Below, one piece after another: positions 36,232 through 45,103 of a stretch of DNA of 64,000 bases. A model generated the notes under the pieces. It was not told the origin of the DNA. It did not search any database and saw only the letters and a list, made by a program, of their open reading frames with translations. Source of the stretch: Winogradskyella pelagia (GTDB taxonomy: Bacteria > Bacteroidota > Bacteroidia > Flavobacteriales > Flavobacteriaceae); contig NZ_JAGEVF010000001.1 of assembly GCF_017581965.1 (NCBI RefSeq), positions 248,001 through 312,000 of the forward strand, given 5' to 3'. The position numbers were made by a program, and so were the translations under genes. The number at the start of each line of letters is the position of its first letter. The first letter of the stretch is position 1.

Positions 36232-37680
36232 TTATCCGACAGATCCTTCTAAGCTAATTTCTAAAAGTTTTTGGGCTTCAACAGCGAACTCCATTGGTAA
36301 CTTGTTGAGTACCTCTTTGCTAAATCCATTTACAATAAGAGCTATAGCTTTCTCTGTATCAATACCACGTTGATTGCAGTAAAAGATTTGGTCTTCTCCA
36401 ATTTTACTTGTAGTAGCTTCGTGCTCTATTTGAGCAGATTTGTTCTTTGCCTCTATGTAAGGGAAGGTGTGTGCACCACATTCATTACCCATTAACAAAC
36501 TATCGCATTGTGAAAAGTTACGCGCATTATCGGCTCTAGGGCTTATTTGCACCAAACCACGATAAGAATTTTGAGATTTTCCGGCCGAGATTCCTTTAGA
36601 AATGATAGTAGACTTGGTGTTTTTACCAAGGTGTATCATTTTTGTACCAGTATCTGCTTGTTGAAAATTATTGGTAACTGCGATAGAGTAAAATTCGCCA
36701 ACTGAATTGTCTCCTTTTAGAACACAAGATGGATATTTCCAAGTGATAGCACTACCCGTCTCTACTTGTGTCCAAGAAATTTTAGCGTTTTTTTCGCACA
36801 GCCCTCGTTTTGTAACAAAGTTGTAGACGCCACCTTTGCCTTCAGCATTTCCTGGATACCAATTTTGAACGGTAGAATATTTTATTTCAGCATCGTCTAA
36901 TGCTATTAATTCAACTACTGCCGCATGCAATTGATTTTCATCTCTACTTGGTGCAGTACAACCCTCTAGATAACTCACGTAGCTACCTTCATCAGCAATG
37001 ACTAGTGTTCTTTCAAATTGACCTGTACCGGCTTGATTTATTCTAAAGTAGGTAGATAATTCCATTGGGCATCTAACCCCTTTTGGGATGTAGCAAAATG
37101 AGCCATCACTAAAAACTGCCGAATTCAGAGCTGCATAAAAATTATCTTTTTGCGGTACTACAGTACCTATATACTTTTTAACCAATTCAGGATATTCTTG
37201 AATGGCTTCGGAGATACTCATAAAAATAATCCCCTTTTCCGCTAATGTTTTTTTAAAGGTAGTGGCCACTGAAACAGAATCTACAACTACATCCATAGCG
37301 ACACCTGCCAGCTTTTTTTGTTCATCTAAAGAAATACCCAGCTTTTCAAAAGTAGCTAATAGCTCAGGATCAACTTCATCAATGCTGTCATATTTGGGCT
37401 TACTGTTAGGGGCAGAGTAATAAGAGATCTCCTGAAATTTTGGCTTTTCATAGGTTACGTTCGCCCACTCAGGCTCTTTCATTTGTTGCCAAGCTCTATA
37501 AGCCTCAAGTCGCCAATCGGTCATCCATTCAGGTTCATTTTTTTTCTTTGAAATGGCCCTAACAATATCTTCGTTTAATCCATTAGGAAATGTCTCAGAC
37601 TCAATGTCTGTATAAAAACCATATTCATATTCTTTGGTTTTTAGTTCTTCCCTTAAATCGTCTTCAGTATATTTTGACAT
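36232..37680 (-). CDS. sufB: Fe-S cluster assembly protein SufB
   Basis: 482-aa scaffold subunit on which clusters are built with SufC and SufD. Typical stretches are [40 protein letters not shown] and [15 protein letters not shown]. The frame is open from 37692, but [18 protein letters not shown] at 37680 is the family's usual N-terminus and is used here. It follows sufA by 14 bp. Confidence 0.97.
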   Translation of the reverse strand: MSKYTEDDLREELKTKEYEYGFYTDIESETFPNGLNEDIVRAISKKKNEPEWMTDWRLEAYRAWQQMKEPEWANVTYEKPKFQEISYYSAPNSKPKYDSIDEVDPELLATFEKLGISLDEQKKLAGVAMDVVVDSVSVATTFKKTLAEKGIIFMSISEAIQEYPELVKKYIGTVVPQKDNFYAALNSAVFSDGSFCYIPKGVRCPMELSTYFRINQAGTGQFERTLVIADEGSYVSYLEGCTAPSRDENQLHAAVVELIALDDAEIKYSTVQNWYPGNAEGKGGVYNFVTKRGLCEKNAKISWTQVETGSAITWKYPSCVLKGDNSVGEFYSIAVTNNFQQADTGTKMIHLGKNTKSTIISKGISAGKSQNSYRGLVQISPRADNARNFSQCDSLLMGNECGAHTFPYIEAKNKSAQIEHEATTSKIGEDQIFYCNQRGIDTEKAIALIVNGFSKEVLNKLPMEFAVEAQKLLEISLEGSVG

Positions 37681-37694
37681 AGTTTTTTGCATGT

Positions 37695-38024
37695 TTAAAG
37701 AGAAAATGATTCACCACAACCACAAGTTCTGTTGGCGTTGGGATTGTTAAAAACAAAACCTGTTCCATTCAGCCCTCCAGAATATTCCAAGGTTGTGCCT
37801 ATGAGGTACAGGAAACTTTTCTTATCTACAATAATTTTTATTCCGTTATCCTCAAAGACTTTGTCATCTTCAGCTTTTGATTTATCAAACTTTAGGTCGT
37901 AAGACAGCCCAGAACAGCCGCCACTTTTTACACCAACTCTTATAAAGTCAGAGGAAGGGCTAAAGCCATCGTCTGTCATAAGCTCTACAACTTTACGTTT
38001 AGCTTGTTCTGAAACCTTAATCAT
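37695..38024 (-). CDS. sufA: A-type Fe-S carrier (SufA/IscA-like)
   Basis: 109-aa A-type carrier protein that moves clusters to apo-targets. The three conserved cysteines are C37 in SGGCSGLSY and C101/C103 in TCGCGESF near the C-terminus. First gene of the SUF operon, with a perfect -7 element about 33 bp upstream. No IscR-like regulator gene is in the window. Confidence 0.93.
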   Translation of the reverse strand: MIKVSEQAKRKVVELMTDDGFSPSSDFIRVGVKSGGCSGLSYDLKFDKSKAEDDKVFEDNGIKIIVDKKSFLYLIGTTLEYSGGLNGTGFVFNNPNANRTCGCGESFSL

Positions 38025-38056
38025 ATTGCTTAACTAGATTAATTCTAAATTGTATG

Positions 38057-38064
38057 CAAATATA
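38057..38064 (-). promoter_or_regulatory. -7 element for the SUF operon
   Basis: Minus-strand TATATTTG matches TAnnTTTG exactly, with a predicted start near 38051 and a leader of about 27 nt before sufA. Confidence 0.55.
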
Positions 38065-38165
38065 CGATTAAACCTATATTTTGAGATGCTTGCTAACATT
38101 TTATTAGCAAATAGGCTTATAGGTATTGGTAATAATAAAAAACTTTGATTTACAGCAACTTAGAA

Positions 38166-38399
38166 CTAGTAGGAGTACATGGATAGTTTTAATCGAAGAT
38201 GAAATAATTGCCTTAAGGTGGTTTGAATGGCTTTATTAGTGATACCATTTTCGGTGAAATTACCGTTATCATCAGTGTTTAGGGGGCTTCCACACTCCTT
38301 GCAAGCAAGACTCACAGGATTATTTTGTCGTAGTCCTGATATCACGTAATTATGTCCAAATACAGTACACGGTAACGTATTTTTTATAGCAGGTTTCAT
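38166..38399 (-). CDS. Small zinc-ribbon-like protein, paralogue 1
   Basis: 77-aa protein starting MKPAIKNTLPC at an ATG at 38399 (the frame opens at 38480, but the extra 27 residues are hydrophobic and not shared by the paralogues). It has the pattern C-x2-FGHNY, then C-K-E-C (CxxC), then DDNGNF. Two similar genes at 44465-44695 and 44779-45021 share the pattern, supporting a real gene. A Cys/His/CxxC set could bind zinc; DUF1660-like small proteins have a comparable pattern. Function unknown. Confidence 0.65.
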   Translation of the reverse strand: MKPAIKNTLPCTVFGHNYVISGLRQNNPVSLACKECGSPLNTDDNGNFTENGITNKAIQTTLRQLFHLRLKLSMYSY

Positions 38400-38507
38400 T
38401 TTAAGTGTCTTTGGGATGTTCAAAATAACCAAAACCCACCAAAAAAAAGGCGAAGTGCTTATTTTTTCGATGAATAGCACTGGAATTGTCGTAATTGCTG
38501 ATTAAGG

Positions 38508-39563
38508 TTAATTCTGAAAGTCTGGATTAGAAATGAAAGAAGGATCAGATAAGGTAAGCAAAAAGGCTCTTAAATCAGCCTTATCAGAATCCGAAAGCTG
38601 TACACCACCTTGGCTAACATTTTTCATTAAAGGGTCAATGGTAGACGAGTTTTGTAAGCCTTCGCTGTAGAAGTCAATAACTTCATCAAGGGTTTCAAAA
38701 CGCCCATCATGCATGTAAGGCGGACTAAATTGTAAATTTCTTAGAGAAGGTGTTCTAAATTTTCCGTTGTCATTTGGGTCTCCGGTTACAGCTCCAAGCC
38801 CTAAATCACTAAAGGTTTCATCTAAGCCATTATTATGAAAATCATTATCTGTCCAAAGAGGGTTATTAGGATTGCCATGACAATGAAAACAATCACCTTT
38901 GTCTTCTCTTAAGAAAATATCGAGGCCGTTCAGTTCTTGCGGAGTTAATGAGGTTAGGCCCAAAGAATATCTATCAAATTTTGAGTTAGCTGAGATTAAG
39001 GTGCGTTCAAATTGCGCAATGGATTTTGTTGTGAGCTCAATTGAGATAGTACTCGTTTTAAAGGCTAATCTAAATAATTCGGGATATTCTGGGTGATTTT
39101 GTAATCGTTCTATGACTTCAGTCCAATCGCTATGTAATTCTAGAGGGTTTTCAACTGGTTCTATAGCTTGTGTTTCTAAACTTAAGGCCTTGCCATCCCA
39201 ATTAAATCGCTCGTTATAATTCCATGCCAAATTAAATAGAGGCATTGAATTTCTTGGGCCACTCAGACCATCAATCCCAATACTCCTTTCTAGGTTGTCT
39301 GTAAAGGTGCTTTGAGGCATGTGACAACTGGCGCAAGCCATACTACCATCATCTGATAAAATAGGGTCGAAGAATAGCCTTTTTCCTAGGGCTACACCTT
39401 CTTCAGTTAAGGGATTGGTAGTTGGAATAATAGGGGCAATAATATTGTCGGCAAATATTTCAGGTATTTCTAATTGATAAGGCGTTGGCTCATAGCCTAC
39501 CTCATCTTCAGAACAATTCCAAAGTACAAGGGTAAATGCAAATAAACAGAAAGCCCTTTTCAT
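38508..39563 (-). CDS. MbnH/MauG-like diheme cytochrome c peroxidase-family lipoprotein
   Basis: 351-aa diheme protein. Lipobox cysteine C17 (LVLWNC); heme motifs C77-A-S-C80-H81 and C225-F-H-C228-H229; conserved FFDPILSDDGSMACASCH and FRTPSLRNLQFSPPYMHDGRF typical of bacterial cytochrome c peroxidases and their MauG/MbnH relatives. In methanotrophs MbnH is encoded next to MbnP and oxidises a tryptophan of MbnP. Here an MbnP-like gene is immediately upstream (7 bp), which argues for an MbnH role over ordinary peroxide detoxification. It is the last gene of a four-gene operon. Confidence 0.85.
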   Translation of the reverse strand: MKRAFCLFAFTLVLWNCSEDEVGYEPTPYQLEIPEIFADNIIAPIIPTTNPLTEEGVALGKRLFFDPILSDDGSMACASCHMPQSTFTDNLERSIGIDGLSGPRNSMPLFNLAWNYNERFNWDGKALSLETQAIEPVENPLELHSDWTEVIERLQNHPEYPELFRLAFKTSTISIELTTKSIAQFERTLISANSKFDRYSLGLTSLTPQELNGLDIFLREDKGDCFHCHGNPNNPLWTDNDFHNNGLDETFSDLGLGAVTGDPNDNGKFRTPSLRNLQFSPPYMHDGRFETLDEVIDFYSEGLQNSSTIDPLMKNVSQGGVQLSDSDKADLRAFLLTLSDPSFISNPDFQN

Positions 39564-39570
39564 TGCACTT

Positions 39571-40341
39571 TTAGTTTTGGGTGATTTCGCCTAAACTGAA
39601 AACAGTTTCCACATTATCTTGCATCATCTTCTGAGCCTCATAATTAGGCATTAAGGGTGTGTCTAGGATATTTAAATCCCATCGATGGGGATTTTTGAAA
39701 AACTCCGAAATATTCATAATTACTTCCACTGATGTATTGTCGTTTACCTCAATAATTTCATAAAAATCTATGACCTTAAAATTTTGCTCGTAAACAGGTG
39801 GATTCTCACTAAACCTAGCGGTCCCATTATGAAAATTGTAATTGCTAGGTGTACTGTCAATGTTATATTGCCCATCCATTTGTAGAAAATGATAACCACC
39901 TCCCAATGGTGCTGGCCAGTTCCAAGATGCGCTATTTAAATCTAGGTATGCACCGTCAATATTATCGGCTTCATTAAATCCCCAAACAAATCTAAGTCTG
40001 TATCTGCCCGTTGGAATAGTATTATTGTCCGCTGAAAAATTATAGGTAGATGTCTGTGAAAGGTCGGTAAATTTATATCCGTTAAATAAAAAGGATGTTC
40101 CATCTTCGATATTAGTAAATTCAAACCGCGATATCAAGTAGCGGATTCTTGTAAAATCTAAGAGTTCACCATTCTCATTTGTTACATTTATCGTATTCAG
40201 ATTATCATTGTCAATACTAACATCATCCCATGTGTGTGAAAAAACAAAGTTAACATTAGCACTTGACGGGCGGCTGTCATCGTCACTGCACGAATAGCTA
40301 ATTGAAGCTATAATCATTAAGGTTATTAAAAGTCTTTTCAT
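39571..40341 (-). CDS. MbnP-like lipoprotein
   Basis: 256-aa lipoprotein (MKRLLITLMIIASISYSC, C18). The mature domain has NFVFSHTWDD, RIRYLISRFEFTN, YRLRFVWGFNEADN and SWNWPAPLGGGYHFLQMDGQ, the pattern of MbnP domains, including tryptophans W140 and W142 just before GGGYHF, a plausible location for the kynurenine-forming tryptophan known from methanotroph MbnP. Start codon overlaps the preceding stop (TGATG). The following gene is an MbnH-like diheme enzyme, matching the known pairing. Copper binding is inferred from the family. Confidence 0.82.
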   Translation of the reverse strand: MKRLLITLMIIASISYSCSDDDSRPSSANVNFVFSHTWDDVSIDNDNLNTINVTNENGELLDFTRIRYLISRFEFTNIEDGTSFLFNGYKFTDLSQTSTYNFSADNNTIPTGRYRLRFVWGFNEADNIDGAYLDLNSASWNWPAPLGGGYHFLQMDGQYNIDSTPSNYNFHNGTARFSENPPVYEQNFKVIDFYEIIEVNDNTSVEVIMNISEFFKNPHRWDLNILDTPLMPNYEAQKMMQDNVETVFSLGEITQN

Positions 40342-41681
40342 CAGTAATTAATTTTTACAATTAGCATGTCTGAGAAGCCCTTGTTTTCTTCTATGTCACC
40401 ATCAATACTTGAGGTATCTCCCGTCGAAATTATCGTTCCGTTAGAAAGTTCTGTGATGGCATACGCAAAGTCGATATTTGAACCTCCAAAGGATTTTTCC
40501 CAAAGTAGCGTTCCATCGCTATTCGTTTCAAGAATCCAAGCGTCATTTTGGCCTTGGTTTTTGGATACATCTATGTCACTACTTCTAGAGCTTCCGGCGA
40601 GTAAAAGGTTGCCATTCTCACGGATTTTCAAAGAACGTCCTACATCAAAATTAGACCCACCTAATGTATTTTCCCAAATTAAATTACCTTCCGGAGAAAT
40701 TTTAATAAGCCATAAATCTGCACCGCCTTTGTTATTAGAGACATCTAAATTATTACTGCGTGTATCTCCAACAACGATATAATTTCCGTCTGCTGAAGCG
40801 GCAATCGCCCTTGCCTCATCAATTTGGTCACCACCGAAGGATTTTTCCCAAATAAGCACACCTGTCGCTGAAAGTCGAATGACCCAAAAATCATAACTGC
40901 CTTTATTTGAAGAGATATCTGTATCATTACTGTCTGAGCCCCCAGCAATTATAAATCCGTTATCTTCTGTTTGCACCACACCTTCCGGTGTATCTGTAAA
41001 GTTACCACCAAAATATTGGCTCCATTCTATATCGCCAAGTCCGTTTAATTTAAGCACCCAATAGTCGCCTCCAGCATGTCGGTTTAAGAGTCTGGAGGTA
41101 TTTCCTTCACCACCAGAGGCTGTGACATCTAAAATACCAGACAACAAAAAACCATTATCATTAGTCTCAATGACAGATATACCAGAATCTGCACCAGAAT
41201 AGCCAAATGTTTTTTGCCACTGGATATCTCCGCTTGGACTGAGCTTAGCTAACCAGTAATCTTGTAGCCCCTCGTTTGAATTAACATCTCCATCACTGGA
41301 AAAACTCAATCCTAAAATAGCATAGCCACCATCTGAGGTTTGTATAATATCTCTACCTCTATCATCTTGAGACCCACCGTAGGTGCGTTGCCATTCCATT
41401 GTATCATCGACGTTGAATTTTATAAGCCAATAATCAAAACTACTATCTTGCTTATCCGTAATGTCACCATCATTACTCTGGGTATAGCCTAAAATGGCGT
41501 AACCTCCATCTTGTGTGGCAACAATCGCTCTTCCGCTATCATTGTTAGAACCACCTAATGTACTTATGGATTCAACCGTAGCGTCATCTTCTCCGTTACC
41601 GGATTCATCGTCATTACTGCAAGCTTGAGTTATAAGAAGCAGCGCGGCACAAAGATGACATAAAACAATTCTCCTATTCAT
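40341..41681 (-). CDS. Lipoprotein with seven beta-propeller-like repeats
   Basis: 446-aa lipoprotein with lipobox ITQAC (C21) and an acidic linker. The mature protein is seven repeats of about 55 residues, each beginning near GGS..D.GR.I and continuing DGGYAILG.T.S.DGD.....G..D.WL.K....G...W. Seven units suggest one closed seven-bladed propeller. No catalytic motif is visible; it probably acts as a surface binding module. It follows the LVIVD lipoprotein by 5 bp and is translationally coupled to the MbnP-like gene. Confidence 0.8.
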   Translation of the reverse strand: MNRRIVLCHLCAALLLITQACSNDDESGNGEDDATVESISTLGGSNNDSGRAIVATQDGGYAILGYTQSNDGDITDKQDSSFDYWLIKFNVDDTMEWQRTYGGSQDDRGRDIIQTSDGGYAILGLSFSSDGDVNSNEGLQDYWLAKLSPSGDIQWQKTFGYSGADSGISVIETNDNGFLLSGILDVTASGGEGNTSRLLNRHAGGDYWVLKLNGLGDIEWSQYFGGNFTDTPEGVVQTEDNGFIIAGGSDSNDTDISSNKGSYDFWVIRLSATGVLIWEKSFGGDQIDEARAIAASADGNYIVVGDTRSNNLDVSNNKGGADLWLIKISPEGNLIWENTLGGSNFDVGRSLKIRENGNLLLAGSSRSSDIDVSKNQGQNDAWILETNSDGTLLWEKSFGGSNIDFAYAITELSNGTIISTGDTSSIDGDIEENKGFSDMLIVKINY

Positions 41682-41686
41682 TAGCC

Positions 41687-43321
41687 TTAATTTGAAGGTC
41701 TTACTACAAAAAGTCCTCCTTCGATATCGCTAACAATTATGTTCCCACTTTCAAAATAAGGGTAAATATTCCATGCACCGTTGAAGGATGTATTGTTATG
41801 AGGAGTAAAAGTATCAAAATACCCAGATTCTTGCATTACTCCTGATGAAATATTAGAAACATCTATAGCACGAAGTCCAGCAGAATAGTTAGCAATATAG
41901 AAGGTGTCGCCAACAACATATCCATTATGATCTATAGCTTCAGTTGGACCTAAATAATTCATATGAAATGAAGGGTTGTCTAAATCTGAAAAATCAAATA
42001 CAATAGTTCTGGTGTTAAGACCAAAATTGATTTCGTCAACCTCATCTCCTAACAAGAAATATTGCATATCTTCAGTAAACCAGCCTTGATGGGTGTACCC
42101 AATATTAGAATAACTAATTGTTGATATTTGTTGAGGACTTATTTTATCCGTTACATCTACAATTACCACTTCATTTTCATTACTTCCAATAAGAATTTCC
42201 CTTCCGGAATAATCTGGATCTGGTCCCATATAAGTAACCACTTGGGCATCATGGGAGTAGGCATCATTAGCATATCCTCCTGCAGCCATTGGAGCTGTTG
42301 GGTTTTGAATATTTACAAAATGTGGCCCTCCATTAAATGTGTCCGATCCAACGGCATAGGCAAAACCACTGGTTTCGTTAATTACAATATTATGAGCTCT
42401 TCCAAAGCCAGTATATAAAGCATCTGCGGTAAATGTTACAGGTGGGTTGGTAACGTCTCTTAGTCGCGTCAAATCAAATACCTGCATACCGTGACCAGGA
42501 GCTTCGCTTACAATAAACGCATGATTGTTATAGGTTTTAATGTCTCTCCAAAGGCTGTTAACTGTTGCTGTAGGTAGGCGACCCAGATAAATCGGCTGTG
42601 TTGGGTCAGAGATATCAACAAATGCTGCACTTGTTGTTGTGCCTACTAACGCGTATTCTTTTCCTGTTATAGGGTCCGTCCAACCCCAAGAGTCGTTACC
42701 TTCAGCTCCAGGACCTCCAAGTACTCCAACTGGGACGTGTGATTTTAAATCAAAATTGTCACAAGGGAAATCGCCAGCGAGACCATTTGAGCAAGGATAA
42801 TCCGCCGTAAAAGGGCTCAAGTCACAGGCATCACCTATACCATCATTATCTGTATCTGCTTGATTAGCATTAGCGTTATTAATACAATTATCACAAACAT
42901 CACCAAGACCATCACCATCCGTATCTTCTTGGTTGGGATTTGGAATATTTTGGCAATTATCCAGTGAATCTTCAATTCCATCGTTGTCAATATCCTCAAT
43001 GAGTTCACAGATGTCACCTAGACCATCACCATTCGTATCTTCTTGGTTAGGATTTGGTGTATTTGGACAATTATCCTCTTCATTTAAGACACCATCACCA
43101 TCAATATCTTCATCACACATATCGCCAATGCCATCATTGTCAATATCAGATTGATTAGGATTAGAAGTTTCCGGACAATTATCATCAACATTGGCTATAG
43201 TATCTCCATCAATGTCCGTATTACCAATAGCAACAACTTCATCATCACAAGTGAAAGTAACGCTTGATATAAACAGGATAAGACTGAAAGATTTGAAATT
43301 TTTCAGGGTAAACAATTTCAT
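41687..43321 (-). CDS. Choice-of-anchor B (LVIVD-repeat) lipoprotein with calcium-binding repeats
   Basis: 544-aa lipoprotein (lipobox VTFTC, C25). Residues about 35-165 are thrombospondin type 3-like repeats (for example DIDGDGVLNEEDNCPNTPNP, DTDGDGLGDVCDNC), which bind calcium. From about 185 to the end is a propeller domain of the choice-of-anchor B family (DSWGWTDPITGKEYALVGTT, FVDISDPTQPIYLGRLPT, VVRPSN at the end). The first gene of the MbnP/MbnH operon. Related proteins occur in marine Bacteroidota and Gammaproteobacteria; their role is unknown. Confidence 0.83.
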   Translation of the reverse strand: MKLFTLKNFKSFSLILFISSVTFTCDDEVVAIGNTDIDGDTIANVDDNCPETSNPNQSDIDNDGIGDMCDEDIDGDGVLNEEDNCPNTPNPNQEDTNGDGLGDICELIEDIDNDGIEDSLDNCQNIPNPNQEDTDGDGLGDVCDNCINNANANQADTDNDGIGDACDLSPFTADYPCSNGLAGDFPCDNFDLKSHVPVGVLGGPGAEGNDSWGWTDPITGKEYALVGTTTSAAFVDISDPTQPIYLGRLPTATVNSLWRDIKTYNNHAFIVSEAPGHGMQVFDLTRLRDVTNPPVTFTADALYTGFGRAHNIVINETSGFAYAVGSDTFNGGPHFVNIQNPTAPMAAGGYANDAYSHDAQVVTYMGPDPDYSGREILIGSNENEVVIVDVTDKISPQQISTISYSNIGYTHQGWFTEDMQYFLLGDEVDEINFGLNTRTIVFDFSDLDNPSFHMNYLGPTEAIDHNGYVVGDTFYIANYSAGLRAIDVSNISSGVMQESGYFDTFTPHNNTSFNGAWNIYPYFESGNIIVSDIEGGLFVVRPSN

Positions 43322-43416
43322 AAAATTTTTTTAGCAATTTACTTCAAAAAATACATTTGTATGTTAATAACGTTAAAATAAGCTCAGTCTTATCTCTTAA
43401 ATTGGAAAAAGCATAA

Positions 43417-43424
43417 TATTTTTG
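43417..43424 (+). promoter_or_regulatory. -7 element for thiL, possibly leaderless
   Basis: TATTTTTG matches TAnnTTTG and ends 4 bp before the thiL ATG at 43429, so the start site would coincide with the start codon. Confidence 0.45.
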
Positions 43425-43428
43425 CAGT

Positions 43429-44481
43429 ATGTTAGAAGATAAAAATCCACAAAGGACCCCTTTAAGTGAATTAGGAGAATTTAAATTAATTAATCATCTC
43501 ACCCAGCATTTTAAGTTGGAGCAAGACTCTTCTATTAAGGGTGTAGGCGATGATGCTGCAGTTTTACGGTTTAAAGATACTAATGTGGTTGTATCAACCG
43601 ATATGCTTGTGGAGGGAGTTCATTTCGATTTAAGTTATATGCCTCTAAAGCATTTAGGTTACAAAGCTATTGTAGTAAATCTCTCTGATATTTACGCAAT
43701 GAATGCCAAGGCAACACAAGTTACTGTATCAATAGCGGTTTCCAATAGGTTTCCGGTAGAAGCTTTGGAAGAGCTCTATGATGGTATTTCAACAGCTGCT
43801 AAATTGTATAATGTTGATGTTGTAGGAGGTGACACTACATCTTCAACGTCTGGCTTAATAATTTCCGTTACCGCAATAGGAACTGTCGATAATGAAAAGG
43901 TCGTATTACGTTCTGGAGCTCAACCCAATGATTTACTTGTGGTTACAGGCGATATTGGTGGGGCTTATATGGGTTTGCAGGTCCTCGAACGTGAGAAGGA
44001 GGTGTTTAAGGTCAATCCTGGTAATCAGCCCGACTTGTCTATGTACACTTACATCATTGAACGCCAACTTAAACCAGAAGCGCGCAAGGATGTTATTGAG
44101 TTGTTGGAACAACTTGAGGTCAAACCCACCTGTATGATAGATATTAGTGATGGATTGTCTTCTGAAATCATCCATTTGTGTAAACAAAGTGAAGTAGGTA
44201 TTGACCTTTATGAGAACAAAATACCTTTAGATACGCAAGTTATTTCTACTTGTGAAGAATTTAATATCGATAGTACGACTATTGCTTTAAATGGAGGAGA
44301 AGATTACGAACTTTTAATGACAATTGCTCAACGAGATTTTGATAAAATAAAGGGTAATCCAAACTTAACGGTTATTGGCTATGTGACCGAGAAAGAAAAA
44401 GGAATGCACTTAGTGACACGAGCAGATGAGCGCATACCAATAATTGCCAAGGGCTGGAACGCTCTTAAAAATCAGCCATAA
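43429..44481 (+). CDS. thiL: Thiamine-monophosphate kinase
   Basis: 350-aa enzyme phosphorylating thiamine monophosphate to the active diphosphate. Typical motifs are SSIKGVGDDAAVL, VVSTDMLVEGVHFD, VVGGDTTSS and MIDISDGLSSE. No other thiamine gene is near. The last codons overlap by 17 bp with the 3' end of a small zinc-ribbon gene on the other strand. Confidence 0.95.
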   Translation: MLEDKNPQRTPLSELGEFKLINHLTQHFKLEQDSSIKGVGDDAAVLRFKDTNVVVSTDMLVEGVHFDLSYMPLKHLGYKAIVVNLSDIYAMNAKATQVTVSIAVSNRFPVEALEELYDGISTAAKLYNVDVVGGDTTSSTSGLIISVTAIGTVDNEKVVLRSGAQPNDLLVVTGDIGGAYMGLQVLEREKEVFKVNPGNQPDLSMYTYIIERQLKPEARKDVIELLEQLEVKPTCMIDISDGLSSEIIHLCKQSEVGIDLYENKIPLDTQVISTCEEFNIDSTTIALNGGEDYELLMTIAQRDFDKIKGNPNLTVIGYVTEKEKGMHLVTRADERIPIIAKGWNALKNQP

Positions 44482-44695
44482 ATAACTTTTGACCTCTTTC
44501 TAAACGCTTGGTGTGTACTCTGTTGAGTACATTGTTTATTTCTTTAAATTTTGGAGTTAGTGGAATAAACCTTCCATTGCCATCAATAGTCATTTCAGAT
44601 TTGCAGTGCTTGCACTTGTATTCCTTGACGTGGTATGTTACTACTTTAGACACCTTATATTCGTGACCAAAAAGGGAACAGTAAACATTTTTCAT
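44465..44695 (-). CDS. Small zinc-ribbon-like protein, paralogue 2
   Basis: 76-aa basic protein, MKNVYCSLFGHEYKVSK..., with CKHC and DGNGRFIPLTPKFKEIN. The C-x2-FGHxY ... CxxC ... DxNGRx pattern matches its neighbour at 44779-45021 closely and the gene at 38166-38399 more loosely. The charged C-terminal helix (VLNRVHTKRLERGQKLF) could mediate nucleic acid or protein binding. Function unknown. Its 3' end overlaps thiL. Confidence 0.75.
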   Translation of the reverse strand: MKNVYCSLFGHEYKVSKVVTYHVKEYKCKHCKSEMTIDGNGRFIPLTPKFKEINNVLNRVHTKRLERGQKLFMADF

Positions 44696-44778
44696 TTTTT
44701 CTTATCTTCTTAGTAGGATTCGTAGATTAATTAGCGAATTAAAGATAAGAAATTGAGTTATTCACAGGTTATTAACAA

Positions 44779-45021
44779 TCAACAGATCGATGAATGGAGT
44801 GATTTTTGCTTTAAACGCATTATTCTGTTGTTATAAACGCGTTCTAAAGCGGAATTGATATCTTGATATTTAGGAGTAAGTTCAATTAACCTTCCATTGC
44901 TATCCGTTGTTAATTGTTTTTTACAACATTTACAAGTGTATTCTTTTACGTGTTTTGTAACTTTTTTTGTGATCTCATAATTATGACCAAAAAAATCACA
45001 ATATAATTTAGTAGGCGTCAT
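44779..45021 (-). CDS. Small zinc-ribbon-like protein, paralogue 3
   Basis: 80-aa protein, MTPTKLYCDFFGHNYEITKK..., with CKCC, DSNGRLIELTPKYQDIN and a basic C-terminal helix. About half the residues match paralogue 2, 83 bp away on the same strand, so the two are a tandem duplication. Potential metal ligands are the first Cys, the FGH histidine and the CxxC pair. No family function is known to me; DUF1660-like proteins share a similar layout. Confidence 0.75.
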   Translation of the reverse strand: MTPTKLYCDFFGHNYEITKKVTKHVKEYTCKCCKKQLTTDSNGRLIELTPKYQDINSALERVYNNRIMRLKQKSLHSSIC

Positions 45022-45103
45022 GGTAGATTTGGTTTATAATGTTATTGTTTTGATTTGGGAAGCTAAATGTAGAAATTTTTAAAGATTAAAACGTTTAAGT
45101 GGT

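Noticed and set aside
42128..42418. Plus-strand open frame of 96 codons opposite the LVIVD lipoprotein gene
   Set aside because: Biased composition, no motif, entirely inside a well-supported gene on the other strand.
42835..43154. Short repeated DNA units that could look like a tandem array or CRISPR-like repeat
   Set aside because: They are codons of thrombospondin type 3-like calcium repeats in the LVIVD lipoprotein gene; unit sequences vary and there are no spacers.
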